From contig NZ_CP053845.1 of NCBI RefSeq assembly GCF_013201975.1, forward strand, positions 558,001 to 622,000: a stretch of DNA of 64,000 nt, given 5' to 3'. Made by a program: the position numbers and the translations under genes. Below the pieces are notes generated by a model that was not told the origin of the DNA, did not search any database, and saw only the letters and a program-made list of their open reading frames with translations. This stretch comes from Campylobacter sp. CCUG 57310. GTDB lineage: Bacteria > Campylobacterota > Campylobacteria > Campylobacterales > Campylobacteraceae. Shown one piece after another: positions 9,852-18,593 of the stretch (its first letter is position 1; every line of letters starts with the position of its first letter).

Positions 9852-10607
9852 ATGAAAGATAGGCGCGAAGTACTCAAATTTGGCTTAAAGGCGATTGGCT
9901 TAGTAATCGCCGGAGGCTTTACTTGGAGTACGCAGACTAATCTTAAGGCTCAAACACTCATCCTTCGCCCGCCCGGAGCAAGGGACGAGAAGAGCTTTAT
10001 GGCTAGTTGTATAAGATGCGGGCTTTGCGTGGAGGCGTGTCCTTTTGATACGTTAAGCCTAGCAAAGCTTGGCGATAATATAAGCTTTGGAACGCCTTAT
10101 TTTACGCCAAGAGAGGTGCCTTGCTACATGTGTACCGATATCCCTTGTACGGTCGCCTGTCCGACGGACGCTCTTGACGTGAAGCTCGTTAGCAGTGATG
10201 ATAAGCTTGATATCAACAAATCTCGCATGGGTATAGCCGTGCTTGATCCTTACAGCTGTATAGCCTTTGCGGGAATTCAGTGTGACGCCTGTTATAGAGC
10301 TTGTCCGCTTATAGATAAGGCTCTAGTGCTTGAATATAAAAGAAACGAACGAACCGAAAAGCACGCATTCTTACTTCCCGTGGTGGATGCAAATTACTGC
10401 ACGGGCTGTGGAAAATGCGAAAACGCCTGCGTAACGAAAAAAGCGGCGATTTTCGTGCTTCCAAGAGAGATTGGACTTGGCGAAGTGAATGACAACTACG
10501 TTAAAGGCTGGATCGAGGGCGATGATACGAGACTAAAAGATATAGACACCAAGATCAAGCTTGATCAAAACAAAGTCAAAGACTACCTTAATAGCGGAGA
10601 GATATGA
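9852..10607 (+). CDS. napG: Periplasmic ferredoxin-type protein NapG
   Basis: A 251-residue protein with a twin-arginine signal (KDRREVLKFG) and four [4Fe-4S] cysteine clusters. These are 'CIRCGLCVEACP' (about 55-66), 'CYMCTDIPCTVACP' (about 92-105), 'CDACYRACP' (about 143-151) and 'CTGCGKCENAC' (about 181-191). With NapH it forms a quinol-oxidising route that passes electrons to NapB and NapA. The gene starts 2 nt after the napA stop and overlaps napH by 4 nt, so translation is likely coupled. Confidence 0.96.
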   Translation: MKDRREVLKFGLKAIGLVIAGGFTWSTQTNLKAQTLILRPPGARDEKSFMASCIRCGLCVEACPFDTLSLAKLGDNISFGTPYFTPREVPCYMCTDIPCTVACPTDALDVKLVSSDDKLDINKSRMGIAVLDPYSCIAFAGIQCDACYRACPLIDKALVLEYKRNERTEKHAFLLPVVDANYCTGCGKCENACVTKKAAIFVLPREIGLGEVNDNYVKGWIEGDDTRLKDIDTKIKLDQNKVKDYLNSGEI

Positions 10608-11398
10608 TGAAATACTTACTGCTTAGAAGAATAACTCAAATTTCCATTTTGACTCTGTTTTTGATTAGCAATCTTTACGGACTTAAAATTCTGCAAGGAA
10701 ATTTAAGCTCGTCTATGATCTTTGGCACTATCCCGCTTAGTGATCCGTTTGCGGTATTGCAGCTGTTTTTAGCTAGTTTTACACTTGCCAGCTCTGCTGC
10801 GCTGGGAGCTTTGATAGTAGTGTTGATATACGCTCTTATCGCGCCTCGTGCATTTTGCGCTTGGGTATGTCCGGTAAATATGATAACAGATTTTGCAAGA
10901 TTTGTTAGAGTGAAATTTGGCTACGACAAAGATAAAAAGGTAGTCGTGTTTTCTAAAAGCTTTCGCTACTACATACTTGCCTTTGTGCTTTTTATGTCGG
11001 TTATCATGCAAACGCCCGCATTTGAGGGAGTAAGCTTTATCGGCATAATTCAGCGCGGTATCATATACGGCGGCACGCTTTGGATATTTGTGGCTTTTGG
11101 CGTGTTTGCCATAGACGCTTTTGTAGGCGATAGACTGATATGTTCAAAGCTTTGTCCTCTTGGCGCTTTTTATGCGACGATTGGCAAATTTGCGTTTATC
11201 CGCGTAGATCATGATAGCCAAAACTGCACAAAATGCATGAAGTGTAAAGTGATATGCCCTGAAAGCCAAGTACTTGGAATAATCGGAAAAGAAAGCGGAC
11301 TAATAACCTCTAGCGAGTGCATTAGCTGCGGACGCTGTATAGACGTGTGTGGCGATGACGCGTTAAAATTTAGCATAAGAAATTTAAGGAGAAAATGA
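10604..11398 (+). CDS. napH: Membrane ferredoxin-type quinol dehydrogenase NapH
   Basis: A 264-residue polytopic membrane protein with about four hydrophobic segments and two 'CxxxCP' motifs ('CAWVCPVN', 'CSKLCPLG') typical of the NapH/NosR family. Two cytoplasmic [4Fe-4S] motifs follow at the C-terminus ('CTKCMKCKVICP' and 'CISCGRCIDVC'). It is thought to oxidise menaquinol and hand electrons to NapG. ATGA overlap with napG; napB starts directly after its stop. Confidence 0.96.
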   Translation: MMKYLLLRRITQISILTLFLISNLYGLKILQGNLSSSMIFGTIPLSDPFAVLQLFLASFTLASSAALGALIVVLIYALIAPRAFCAWVCPVNMITDFARFVRVKFGYDKDKKVVVFSKSFRYYILAFVLFMSVIMQTPAFEGVSFIGIIQRGIIYGGTLWIFVAFGVFAIDAFVGDRLICSKLCPLGAFYATIGKFAFIRVDHDSQNCTKCMKCKVICPESQVLGIIGKESGLITSSECISCGRCIDVCGDDALKFSIRNLRRK

Positions 11399-11932
11399 AT
11401 GAAAACTTTTAGGTTTGCACTTGGTGCAATGGCTGCGGCAATCATCCTTGCAGGGTGCAATGCGCCGTCGGTCGCGGACAATAAGCCAAAGGATTTGGGC
11501 GGATTAAGAAGCTCTGATGTGATGGATGAAAATTCAGTCAAGCTACTGGAGTATCAATACTCAACCGATCCTGCAGGAAGCGCTAAAAATATAGAGCGCG
11601 CATTTGAAAACGCTCCTCCGATGATCCCTCACGATCTAGAAGGGCTTATCCCTATTACCAAAGATATGAATATGTGCGTAACCTGCCATATGCCTGATGT
11701 AGCCAAAGACGCCGGAGCTACGCCTCTGCCTAAATCGCACTTTTATAGTATCAGAAACAACAAAGACTTAGCAGATAAGCTAAGCGATGATAGATTTAAC
11801 TGTACTCAGTGCCACGCTCCTCAAGCAAACGTGACCGTACCGTTTAAAAATAACTTCAAACCTGAGTTTAGAACCGAGGACGGAGCGCAAAGGTCGAATT
11901 TGCTAGATATACTAAATGACGGTGTGAGGTAA
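11399..11932 (+). CDS. napB: Diheme cytochrome c NapB (nitrate reductase small subunit)
   Basis: A 177-residue periplasmic electron-transfer subunit with two heme-binding CxxCH motifs ('CVTCHMP' near 98 and 'CTQCHAP' near 138), as expected for NapB. Two further histidines ('MIPHDLEG', 'PKSHFYS') are candidate distal ligands. The N-terminus has a hydrophobic signal with 'ILAGC' (about 18-22), so it could be a lipoprotein rather than freely soluble. That is an inference from the lipobox. ATG directly follows the napH stop, after an AAGGAG-like site. Confidence 0.95.
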   Translation: MKTFRFALGAMAAAIILAGCNAPSVADNKPKDLGGLRSSDVMDENSVKLLEYQYSTDPAGSAKNIERAFENAPPMIPHDLEGLIPITKDMNMCVTCHMPDVAKDAGATPLPKSHFYSIRNNKDLADKLSDDRFNCTQCHAPQANVTVPFKNNFKPEFRTEDGAQRSNLLDILNDGVR

Positions 11933-11934
11933 GA

Positions 11935-12420
11935 TTGCAAGAGGCAAACAATCTTTCAAGACGAAGACTTTTTACAAAAATTTTGGGTGCTAAAGAAGAT
12001 GCACCCAAATTTATAAATCCTCCATATTTTTGCGGAGAATTTGATTGTGTTAATTGTCACACTCCTTGTGTAAAGGCTTGCGGGCGCGAGCTTTTGAGAT
12101 TTGAAAATCAAAGAGTTATTTTTGAGTTTAAAAATTTAGGTTGCAACTTCTGCAAGGATTGCGCCATAGCTTGCGAAGAGATCGGCAAAGAGGTTTTAAG
12201 TCTAAAATTCCCAGCCAAAATAGAGGCAAAGGTTAGCATAGACGTAGCTTCTTGCTTAGCATGGAATAATACGATTTGCTATAATTGCCAAGATGTATGC
12301 AAATTTAGAGCGATTGACTTTTTTGGCGTTTTTCGCCCTGTTATAAACGAACGCTGCACGGGATGTGCGCAGTGTCTTGAGGTGTGTTTTAAAAATTCTA
12401 TCAAAATGGAGGCTTTATGA
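11935..12420 (+). CDS. napF: Ferredoxin-type protein NapF (TTG start)
   Basis: A 161-residue cytoplasmic iron-sulfur protein that interacts with NapA during maturation in other species. Cysteine clusters are 'CVNCHTPCVKACG' (about 38-50), 'CNFCKDCAIACE' (about 69-80), a partial group 'CYNCQDVCKF' (about 117-126) and 'CTGCAQCLEVCF' (about 141-152). The only suitable start is TTG, 2 nt after the napB stop. The 'SRRRLF' segment resembles the conserved NapF N-terminus. C. jejuni lacks napF in its nap operon whereas Wolinella has it, so this supports a non-jejuni lineage. Confidence 0.9.
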   Translation: MQEANNLSRRRLFTKILGAKEDAPKFINPPYFCGEFDCVNCHTPCVKACGRELLRFENQRVIFEFKNLGCNFCKDCAIACEEIGKEVLSLKFPAKIEAKVSIDVASCLAWNNTICYNCQDVCKFRAIDFFGVFRPVINERCTGCAQCLEVCFKNSIKMEAL

Positions 12421-13367
12421 AAATTCTACTCGCTTTTTTAGCGCTTTTAAATTTGGCTTTTTCTCTTGATATCAAAGAGCCTTACAAGATTATAGAAGCG
12501 CACTCTAACGTGATAAGTTCCTCGCTTTTAAACGACAAACTTTATATTGGTACCGACAGCGGTCAGGTAAATATCTATGATATGAAGAGCGAGGAGTTTT
12601 TAGAGCCTATAGTTTTACCAAAGATAAAGACGCATTTTACCGATGACGAGTTTGCAAAAGTATTTAGCATAGATGAGCTTAACGGTGTGCTGATGGTGCT
12701 AAGCGAGACGAGTTACGGCAAAAGACTTTTACATGTTTATGAGATGATTGAGGGTAAAAGAGTAGAGACTAAAACTATAAATTTAGATAACGAATCAATC
12801 AAAAAAGCTCTGTTTTTAAATCCTAAAACAGCTATTATCGGTTCGCTTAGTAATGAAATTTACTTTTTAAATTTAGATACGGGCAACATCGACTTTAGCA
12901 AAAAATTTTCTATAGCGTCGCTATCTGACTTTGAGCTTAGCGAAGATAGAAGCAAGATCGCCGTGGGGTGTGAGAGCGGGATAGTTTATATATTTGACGC
13001 TAAAGAGCGCAAAGTGCTAAACGAGCTTGGCTTTCATAAAGATAATATGTATGATATAGAGTATAAAAACGGTGCTATCGTTACAGGCGGAGTGGATAGA
13101 CATGCAGGAGTTTATAGCGGCGGCAGTATCGGCATGATGAGGTCAAATTTTTTAGTCTATGCGGTAGGTCTTAGCGATGACGGCAAGCTTGGAGCATTTA
13201 TGAGTGATGATCTAAGCGATATAGATGTGTTTGAAGTAAACAGCAAGAGAATTTTAGCAAGGCTAAAAACTATGCAAAGCACGATAAATGGCATACATTT
13301 TTTAGATGATAGTTCTCTTATAAGCGTTGCTTACGAGAAAAAAGTAAAATTTTGGAGATTTAGATGA
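12417..13367 (+). CDS. napL: NapL, WD40-like periplasmic nap accessory protein
   Basis: A 316-residue protein with a signal peptide (MKILLAFLALLNLAFS) and repeated beta-propeller-like segments such as 'LYIGTDSGQVNIYDMKS', 'IAVGCESGIVYIFDAKE' and 'IVTGGVDRHAGVYSGG'. NapL is restricted to epsilonproteobacterial nap operons, where loss of the gene has a modest effect on nitrate reductase activity. Its exact role is unresolved. It overlaps napF and napD by 4 nt each, so it is in the same translational unit. Confidence 0.9.
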   Translation: MKILLAFLALLNLAFSLDIKEPYKIIEAHSNVISSSLLNDKLYIGTDSGQVNIYDMKSEEFLEPIVLPKIKTHFTDDEFAKVFSIDELNGVLMVLSETSYGKRLLHVYEMIEGKRVETKTINLDNESIKKALFLNPKTAIIGSLSNEIYFLNLDTGNIDFSKKFSIASLSDFELSEDRSKIAVGCESGIVYIFDAKERKVLNELGFHKDNMYDIEYKNGAIVTGGVDRHAGVYSGGSIGMMRSNFLVYAVGLSDDGKLGAFMSDDLSDIDVFEVNSKRILARLKTMQSTINGIHFLDDSSLISVAYEKKVKFWRFR

Positions 13368-13711
13368 ATATTTCAAGTGTGATAGTGCATGTAAAAGATG
13401 AAAATTTGATAGACGATATCTTAAATTCGCTTCGTAAAATGAGCCAGTGTGAAATTATTGCTTATGAAAACGCAAAGATAGTAGCACTTATAAGCGTAGA
13501 TAATTTTGAAGACGAGCTTGAGACTTTTAAGGCCATGGAGCGTATAAACGGAGTTGCGGGCGTTGCGATGGTGTATAGTTATCAAGAAGATTTGGAGGGC
13601 GATTTGCAGAGACTAAAAGAGAGCGGCAAACTCAGCGAAGTGCTTACAAACGATGATATGCAAGCTCGTGATATAGTTTATAGCGGTAGCGTTCACCATA
13701 AGGTTAAATAG
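13364..13711 (+). CDS. napD: NapD chaperone for NapA export
   Basis: A 115-residue cytoplasmic protein that binds the NapA twin-arginine signal and delays export until the cofactor is inserted. The opening 'NISSVIVHVKDENLIDDIL', middle 'CEIIAYENAKIVALI' and 'INGVAGVAMVYSYQE' match the NapD ferredoxin-like fold. It is the last gene of the nap operon, about 110 bp before the next gene. Confidence 0.93.
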   Translation: MNISSVIVHVKDENLIDDILNSLRKMSQCEIIAYENAKIVALISVDNFEDELETFKAMERINGVAGVAMVYSYQEDLEGDLQRLKESGKLSEVLTNDDMQARDIVYSGSVHHKVK

Positions 13712-13822
13712 CTTAAATTTAACCTTCTTTTTATTAAAATCTCTACTAAAATCAAAAAATCTAACCTCAAATTCAACGCAAACTATATAAAATATTAGAA
13801 AATAAAATTTTAGGAGCTTATA

Positions 13823-15061
13823 ATGGGCGTGAATTTGAGTAGATTAAAAGATCTTTTTGTAGAGATTAATTCTATAAACGATTATAGTTTTGGCGACGGA
13901 ATGAGCCGACTTGCTTACACTTCTCAGGATAAAACCGCGCGCGAGCTGTTTATAAAGCGCTGTAAGGAAGCGGGACTTAGCGTAAGAGTGGATGCGATAG
14001 GCAATATCTTTGCAAGGCGCGAAGGAAGCGAGCCGAATTTACCCGCAATCGCCTTTGGGTCTCACCTTGATACGGTTATAAACGGCGGACAGTTTGACGG
14101 AATTTTAGGCGTGCTTGGCGGACTTGAAGTAATCCGCTCATTAAATGATGAAAATATCAAAACAAAACACCCTCTTGAGTTAATCGTGTTTGAGTGTGAG
14201 GAGTCAAGCAGGTTTAATATCGCGACTCTTGGCAGTAAGGTAATGTGTGGTAAGCTAGGATATGAGAAGCTAAAGGATGTCAAAGACTTTACGGGACGTG
14301 AAATAGGCGAAATTTTTAGCGAATTTGGAATAGATATAAAAAGGATCGAAGAGGCTAAAAATTTAGAACCTAACTACAAAGGTTTTTTTGAAATTCATAT
14401 TGAGCAAGGACCGCTTCTAGATAACGAAAAAATTCAAATCGGCGTAGTAAGCGCAATCGCTGCGCCTCATAGATTTAGCGTGCGAGTTATCGGGCAGCCT
14501 CAGCACTCTGGAACTACTGCTATGAAATACCGAAATGACGCACTTTGCGCGGCGGCTGAGATAATACTGGCAGTTGAAAAGATAGCAAAAGATAATTCTC
14601 AAAATAGCGTAGTGGCAACTACGGGTAATTGCTCCGTAAAACCGGGCGTGATGAACGTAGTGCCAGGAGAGACGATGTTGCTCATTGATCTAAGGGGTAT
14701 AAATTTGCAAACCCGTGAAGATGCCTACGCTCAGATAATCTCACATATAAACAAAATAGAAGAGAAACGAGGCATAAAATGCGAGATAAAGCAACTCGGT
14801 TTTGATACTCCATGCAGACTTGACGAGAGGCTTATAAATTTGATAGTTTCGGAAGCTAAGGGGCTAAATTTAAGCTATGAGATAATGCCAAGCGGAGCGG
14901 GACATGACGCTATGCATATGGCCGAAATTTGTCCTACTGCGATGATATTTATCCCTTCAAAAGACGGAATCAGCCATAATCCTTCAGAATTTTCAAAATG
15001 GGACGATATAGAAAACGGGCTTAATTTATTAAAAAATGTAATTTTAAATGAGTCTCTTTAA
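13823..15061 (+). CDS. M20-family amidohydrolase (N-carbamoyl-amino acid hydrolase / allantoate amidohydrolase-like)
   Basis: A 412-residue cytoplasmic zinc hydrolase of the AllC/HyuC/beta-ureidopropionase group that cleaves carbamoyl or ureido C-N bonds. Metal ligands visible are His81 and Asp83 in 'GSHLDTV', the Glu pair in 'ECEESSRF' near 129, and His in 'FEIHIEQGP' near 195. A further metal/substrate motif 'PSGAGHDAMHM' lies near 360-370. The inserted dimerisation domain spans about 215-330. A clear AGGAG site precedes ATG. No purine or pyrimidine catabolism genes adjoin it, so the true substrate is open. Confidence 0.85.
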   Translation: MGVNLSRLKDLFVEINSINDYSFGDGMSRLAYTSQDKTARELFIKRCKEAGLSVRVDAIGNIFARREGSEPNLPAIAFGSHLDTVINGGQFDGILGVLGGLEVIRSLNDENIKTKHPLELIVFECEESSRFNIATLGSKVMCGKLGYEKLKDVKDFTGREIGEIFSEFGIDIKRIEEAKNLEPNYKGFFEIHIEQGPLLDNEKIQIGVVSAIAAPHRFSVRVIGQPQHSGTTAMKYRNDALCAAAEIILAVEKIAKDNSQNSVVATTGNCSVKPGVMNVVPGETMLLIDLRGINLQTREDAYAQIISHINKIEEKRGIKCEIKQLGFDTPCRLDERLINLIVSEAKGLNLSYEIMPSGAGHDAMHMAEICPTAMIFIPSKDGISHNPSEFSKWDDIENGLNLLKNVILNESL

Positions 15062-15110
15062 ACTTAATTTAAAAAAGCATAGTAAAATTGATGAAAATAA
15101 AGGAGAATAA

Positions 15111-15680
15111 ATGCAGATAAGTTCGAATTTTAATAACTCAAATCCTTATAATTTAAGCAGTAAAGAAAATATTGAAAAATTTAGAGAAAATTTTACAAAT
15201 TTAAATGCGAAAGAGCTTACAAACGGCTATTTCTTAGAGTTTCAAAATAAAGCCTTTAATCAGACCAGTATAAATTTCGACACTCAATCAGCGCTTAACT
15301 TGTTTGATCCTCAGGATATAAATTCTAAAAATTTGATGCAGATATTAAACAAGATTGATTATAGATCGATTGGTTATGACGGCAAAGACATAACATCTCT
15401 AAAACAAGACGAAGCAAAGGCGCTTATAGGTGAAGACGGATTTTTTGGTATCACAAATACGGCAAATAGAATCGCGGATTTTGTACTTAACGGCGCAGGA
15501 GATGATCTTGAGATGTTAAAAGCGGGCAGAGAAGGTGTCGTTAATGGCTTTAAAGAAGCCGAGCGCCTTTGGGGAGGAAATTTGCCTGAAATTTCTCAAC
15601 AAACCATCCAAAAAACTCTAGAAAAGATAGATGAACGCATAGCAAAACTAGGTGGAAATATCATAAATGTTGAAGCTTAA
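15111..15680 (+). CDS. DUF5610-like / 'hydrogenase-4 component G'-type protein of unknown function
   Basis: A 189-residue protein with no signal peptide. The N-terminus is rich in Ser/Asn ('QISSNFNNSNPYNLSS'). The C-terminal half contains 'RIADFVLNGAGDDLEML', 'GVVNGFKEAE' and 'GGNLPEISQQTIQKTLEKID'. This C-terminal pattern resembles the DUF5610 family and proteins often mislabelled hydrogenase-4 component G in Campylobacterota. No hydrogenase genes are nearby and it is not a membrane protein, so a hydrogenase role is doubtful. It overlaps the following lipoprotein gene by 14 nt, suggesting a two-gene unit. Confidence 0.6.
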   Translation: MQISSNFNNSNPYNLSSKENIEKFRENFTNLNAKELTNGYFLEFQNKAFNQTSINFDTQSALNLFDPQDINSKNLMQILNKIDYRSIGYDGKDITSLKQDEAKALIGEDGFFGITNTANRIADFVLNGAGDDLEMLKAGREGVVNGFKEAERLWGGNLPEISQQTIQKTLEKIDERIAKLGGNIINVEA

Positions 15681-16122
15681 GCTTGTTTGTATTTTAAGTT
15701 TTGCGACTTTATTTACGGGATGTTTTGACCTTTTTAATCAAACTCCAAATTTGCCAAGTCGCAGCACGATAAATCAGCCTGTTATCAAAAAAGAACAAAG
15801 CATACGCGGCGTTATAGAGGATATTAGCTATACCGAAAACGGCTGGTGTTATGATATAAGAAGCGTTGATACGAGTAACGATAAGCTATCAAGCGGTAAA
15901 TTTTGTGCCGATAAGCATTATTTTAATGCTGGCGATTTGATCTATGCAACTATTTTTGATACCAAAATAAAAAATATGTATCTTATACAGCAAGGCTACG
16001 TAAGCCCTAAAAAATCGTATAAAAATTTAAATACAAGCACAAAAATTCAACAAACCAAACGTGCAACAAATAAAAAACAAGTTGTAGAACTGCCTAAAGA
16101 TGAGAAGATCAACTTTGATTAG
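15667..16122 (+). CDS. Putative lipoprotein, unknown function
   Basis: A 151-residue protein with a short positively charged start, a hydrophobic stretch and lipobox 'LFTGC' (Cys at about 19), so it is probably lipid-anchored. The middle contains 'SIRGVIEDISYTENGWCYDIRSVD' and 'GDLIYATIFDTK', which could form a small beta barrel. The C-terminal 40 residues are Lys/Thr-rich and probably disordered. I recognise no family. Its ATG lies inside the end of the preceding gene, so translation is likely coupled. A strong hairpin follows about 60 bp downstream. Confidence 0.65.
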   Translation: MLKLKLVCILSFATLFTGCFDLFNQTPNLPSRSTINQPVIKKEQSIRGVIEDISYTENGWCYDIRSVDTSNDKLSSGKFCADKHYFNAGDLIYATIFDTKIKNMYLIQQGYVSPKKSYKNLNTSTKIQQTKRATNKKQVVELPKDEKINFD

Positions 16123-16182
16123 CCGTTGATTTACCGATGTGATTTATAATTTCATCAAGCAATCAAAGTTAGAACTCCTTTT

Positions 16183-16213
16183 AAGGGGGCGAGGCAAAGC
16201 TCCCTTTTCTTTC
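16183..16213 (+). terminator. Intrinsic terminator after the lipoprotein gene
   Basis: AAGGGGGC at 16183-16190 pairs with GCTCCCTT at 16199-16206 (8 bp with one G-T), followed by TTCTTTC. Position and tail fit termination of the two-gene unit. Confidence 0.7.
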
Positions 16214-16329
16214 ATATTTTAATAACTCTTATTTCTTTTTATCTTGTATTTTTGCTTTTGTTTTTAAAATTTAAAATTATGATATAATCGGAAAATGAAA
16301 TTTTATTACATTCACACCAAAGGCTATTA

Positions 16330-16893
16330 ATGCGTTTTTATAAATTATCAATTTTAACATCTTTATTGTTGCTATCTAGCTTAAACGCTAATGAACCTAG
16401 CTATGTTTTTGAAGCTAAGGGCGAATTTGCTAAAGAGCTTAAGGCTTTAGTTGAGAAATATTCAAAAGATGAAAATGTAACTATAAATGTTTATGAAAAA
16501 GCCCCTGAAAACGAAGACAATGGCGGGTTTTTAAACATAGGAGTAAATAGTAAAAGATCTTATAGCGTAGAAAGAGGAAGAGAGCTATACGCTAAAAACT
16601 GCGCAAGCTGTCATGGTGAAAATGGAGAAAAAAGAGCTTACGGGACTTCAAGAAAGCTCACTCAGATTAGTGCTGAGGATATAGAAGCGGCATTTTCAGG
16701 TTATCTAAATGACTCTGAATTTGGCGGAAACAAAAGAGAGATGATGAAAACGATTGCAGCAAAGACTTCGTATAAGGACTTAGGAGCTATAATAGCCTTT
16801 CTAAAAGGCAAAGATGCATTAAGATATAAAGAAAATACTACTAAAAATACAGATATCTCTACCTCTCCAACTCAAGGAAGCTATCTTAAGTAA
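16330..16893 (+). CDS. Monoheme class I cytochrome c
   Basis: A 187-residue exported protein with a signal peptide ending 'SSLNA' (about 21). A polar linker follows, then a single cytochrome c domain with 'CASCHGENGEKRAYG' (about 91-105), a c553-type heme site. Methionines in 'NKREMMKTIA' are candidate axial ligands, and 'YKDLGAIIAFLKG' is the usual terminal helix. It probably shuttles electrons in the periplasm, for example to a terminal oxidase or peroxidase. The extra N-terminal 70 residues are unusual for a simple c553. It is monocistronic and separate from nap. Confidence 0.85.
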   Translation: MRFYKLSILTSLLLLSSLNANEPSYVFEAKGEFAKELKALVEKYSKDENVTINVYEKAPENEDNGGFLNIGVNSKRSYSVERGRELYAKNCASCHGENGEKRAYGTSRKLTQISAEDIEAAFSGYLNDSEFGGNKREMMKTIAAKTSYKDLGAIIAFLKGKDALRYKENTTKNTDISTSPTQGSYLK

Positions 16894-17070
16894 CCATTTG
16901 GCTACAACTCTGTAGCCAAATTTAAATATACGCAATATTATTTTTCTTTTTTTATATTACTTTGGTAAACAATCGGTAACTTTTTTAAAATTTTACGCTA
17001 AATTTAAGTTAATTTAAGGTCTTGTTGTGCTAATATAACACCATATTTCAACTTTATTAAGGAGTTCGTA

Positions 17071-18267
17071 ATGAAATTAACTAAGATTAGTTTGGCAACT
17101 TTAGTTGCTCTAGGTGCTTTCTCAAGCGTTGCAAGCGCAACACCACTTGAAGAGGCTATTAAGAATGTAGATCTTTCAGGATTTGTAAGATATAGATATG
17201 AAAACGTAAGAACAAATAAAGTAGATGTTAAAACAGATAAATCTAGACATAGATTTAGATCAATTTTTGCATTTAAAGCCGCTTTAGATGATAATTTCTT
17301 TGGTGTTTTAAGCTTTAGATATGATTCAAACGATAATTCTGGTAAAGCTACAGGAAAAGCTAACGTAACAGATACAAGTAGTACGTTTGCAGTAAATGAA
17401 CTATATCTTGGATATACAAGAGGCAATACGACTGTTAAGTTTGGTAAACAAATGATAGGCTCATACTTTACTGATGATGAGGCGGGAACCGGTGTTAAAC
17501 TAGTAAATAAAGATATAGAAGGCTTAACTCTTGCTGCTTTTGCATTTGATGATCTTGAAAATAGCAGTCGAACAGATGGAGAAGTTAAAAATATACCACT
17601 TCCAAATCGTAGAAAAGCACTTGATAATAACCTTTATGGCGTAGCTGCTATGGGCTCATATAATCCTGTAAATTTTGAGCTATGGTATGCTTCTTTAGTC
17701 GATGTTGCAAATCTTATAGCTGCTGATGTTGCATTTGATTTTGGAATTACCGATGATGTGACTATAAATGCTCAAGTTCAATATGGTCATGCCGATGTAG
17801 AGGGAGAACTTGCTCCTGCTTATAGAGATACAGATTTCTATGCTGCCCAGCTAGGAACAGAGCTATTCGGTGCTGATTTAGCTGCCGGATATATAGGTTG
17901 GAAAGTCAAAGATAAGGCCAAAGGATTTATTACTCTAGAAGACAATGGTAACTTTATAGATCCTACTGAGCAAGCTTTCGGTAATACTTTTGAATATACA
18001 AACCTTGCTGGAAAAGGTAATTTCTGGTTTGTTACTGCTGCTTATAAATTTGATAAATTTGGAATTGGTGCTGACTATATAAAAGGTGATGTAAAAGAGC
18101 CTGCTGATAAAAAAACAAAAATAGATGAAGTTATTGCAAGAGCTTCTTATAACTATAGCGCTAAGCTAAAATTCAAAAGCTACTTCTCGCATGAAACTGA
18201 AAAAGTTAATGCTGGAGATAAAGCAAAATCTGATAAATTTAGATTTGAAGCTAAATACTCATTCTAA
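17071..18267 (+). CDS. MOMP-type major outer membrane porin
   Basis: A 398-residue beta-barrel porin related to Campylobacter PorA. The signal peptide (MKLTKISLATLVALGAFSSVASA) is followed by the family's mature start 'TPLEEAIKNVDLSGFVRYRYE'. The protein ends 'RFEAKYSF' with the terminal Phe recognised by the BAM machinery. Codon use is strongly AT-biased and regular, as for a highly expressed gene. A TAATAT -10 box and AAGGAG site precede ATG, and a strong terminator follows. It probably carries most small-solute diffusion. Confidence 0.92.
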   Translation: MKLTKISLATLVALGAFSSVASATPLEEAIKNVDLSGFVRYRYENVRTNKVDVKTDKSRHRFRSIFAFKAALDDNFFGVLSFRYDSNDNSGKATGKANVTDTSSTFAVNELYLGYTRGNTTVKFGKQMIGSYFTDDEAGTGVKLVNKDIEGLTLAAFAFDDLENSSRTDGEVKNIPLPNRRKALDNNLYGVAAMGSYNPVNFELWYASLVDVANLIAADVAFDFGITDDVTINAQVQYGHADVEGELAPAYRDTDFYAAQLGTELFGADLAAGYIGWKVKDKAKGFITLEDNGNFIDPTEQAFGNTFEYTNLAGKGNFWFVTAAYKFDKFGIGADYIKGDVKEPADKKTKIDEVIARASYNYSAKLKFKSYFSHETEKVNAGDKAKSDKFRFEAKYSF

Positions 18268-18282
18268 TACTTCTTTATGATA

Positions 18283-18316
18283 CCTTGAGCGAAATAATTC
18301 GCTCAAGGTTGTTTTT
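18283..18316 (+). terminator. Strong intrinsic terminator of the MOMP porin gene
   Basis: CCTTGAGCGAA and TTCGCTCAAGG form a perfect 11 bp stem around ATAA, followed by TTGTTTTT. This is the clearest rho-independent terminator in the window. Confidence 0.95.
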
Positions 18317-18508
18317 AAATCACACGTTCATTCCATTTTTGTATCTACAGCAGAATACATCAAACAATTATTTTTGTAAAAATTTATCTAGCTTTATTTA
18401 AAAGAATAAGCTATTGAGTTGCTATGTAAATATTGCCAATTTAATTTTTATAGCTAATTCCATCTATTAACCTACATACTATATAATATATTAAACAAAA
18501 ATACAAAT

Positions 18509-18561
18509 AATAAAAATTATTATTTAAAAATAATTTTTATTTAAGAATATTTTGCTATAAT
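18509..18561 (+). promoter_or_regulatory. dps promoter with a 13 bp inverted repeat (candidate operator)
   Basis: AATAAAAATTATT (18509-18521) and AATAATTTTTATT (18529-18541) are perfect inverted arms around a 7 nt spacer. They run into the expected -35 region of a TATAAT -10 box at 18556-18561, 33 nt before the dps start. Fur or PerR could bind here. The arms are only A and T, so the symmetry may be partly compositional. The rest of the 326 bp gap from 18268 shows only the porin terminator and AT-rich sequence. Confidence 0.5.
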
Positions 18562-18593
18562 TCCTCATATAAAATTTAAAACAAGGAGACAAT

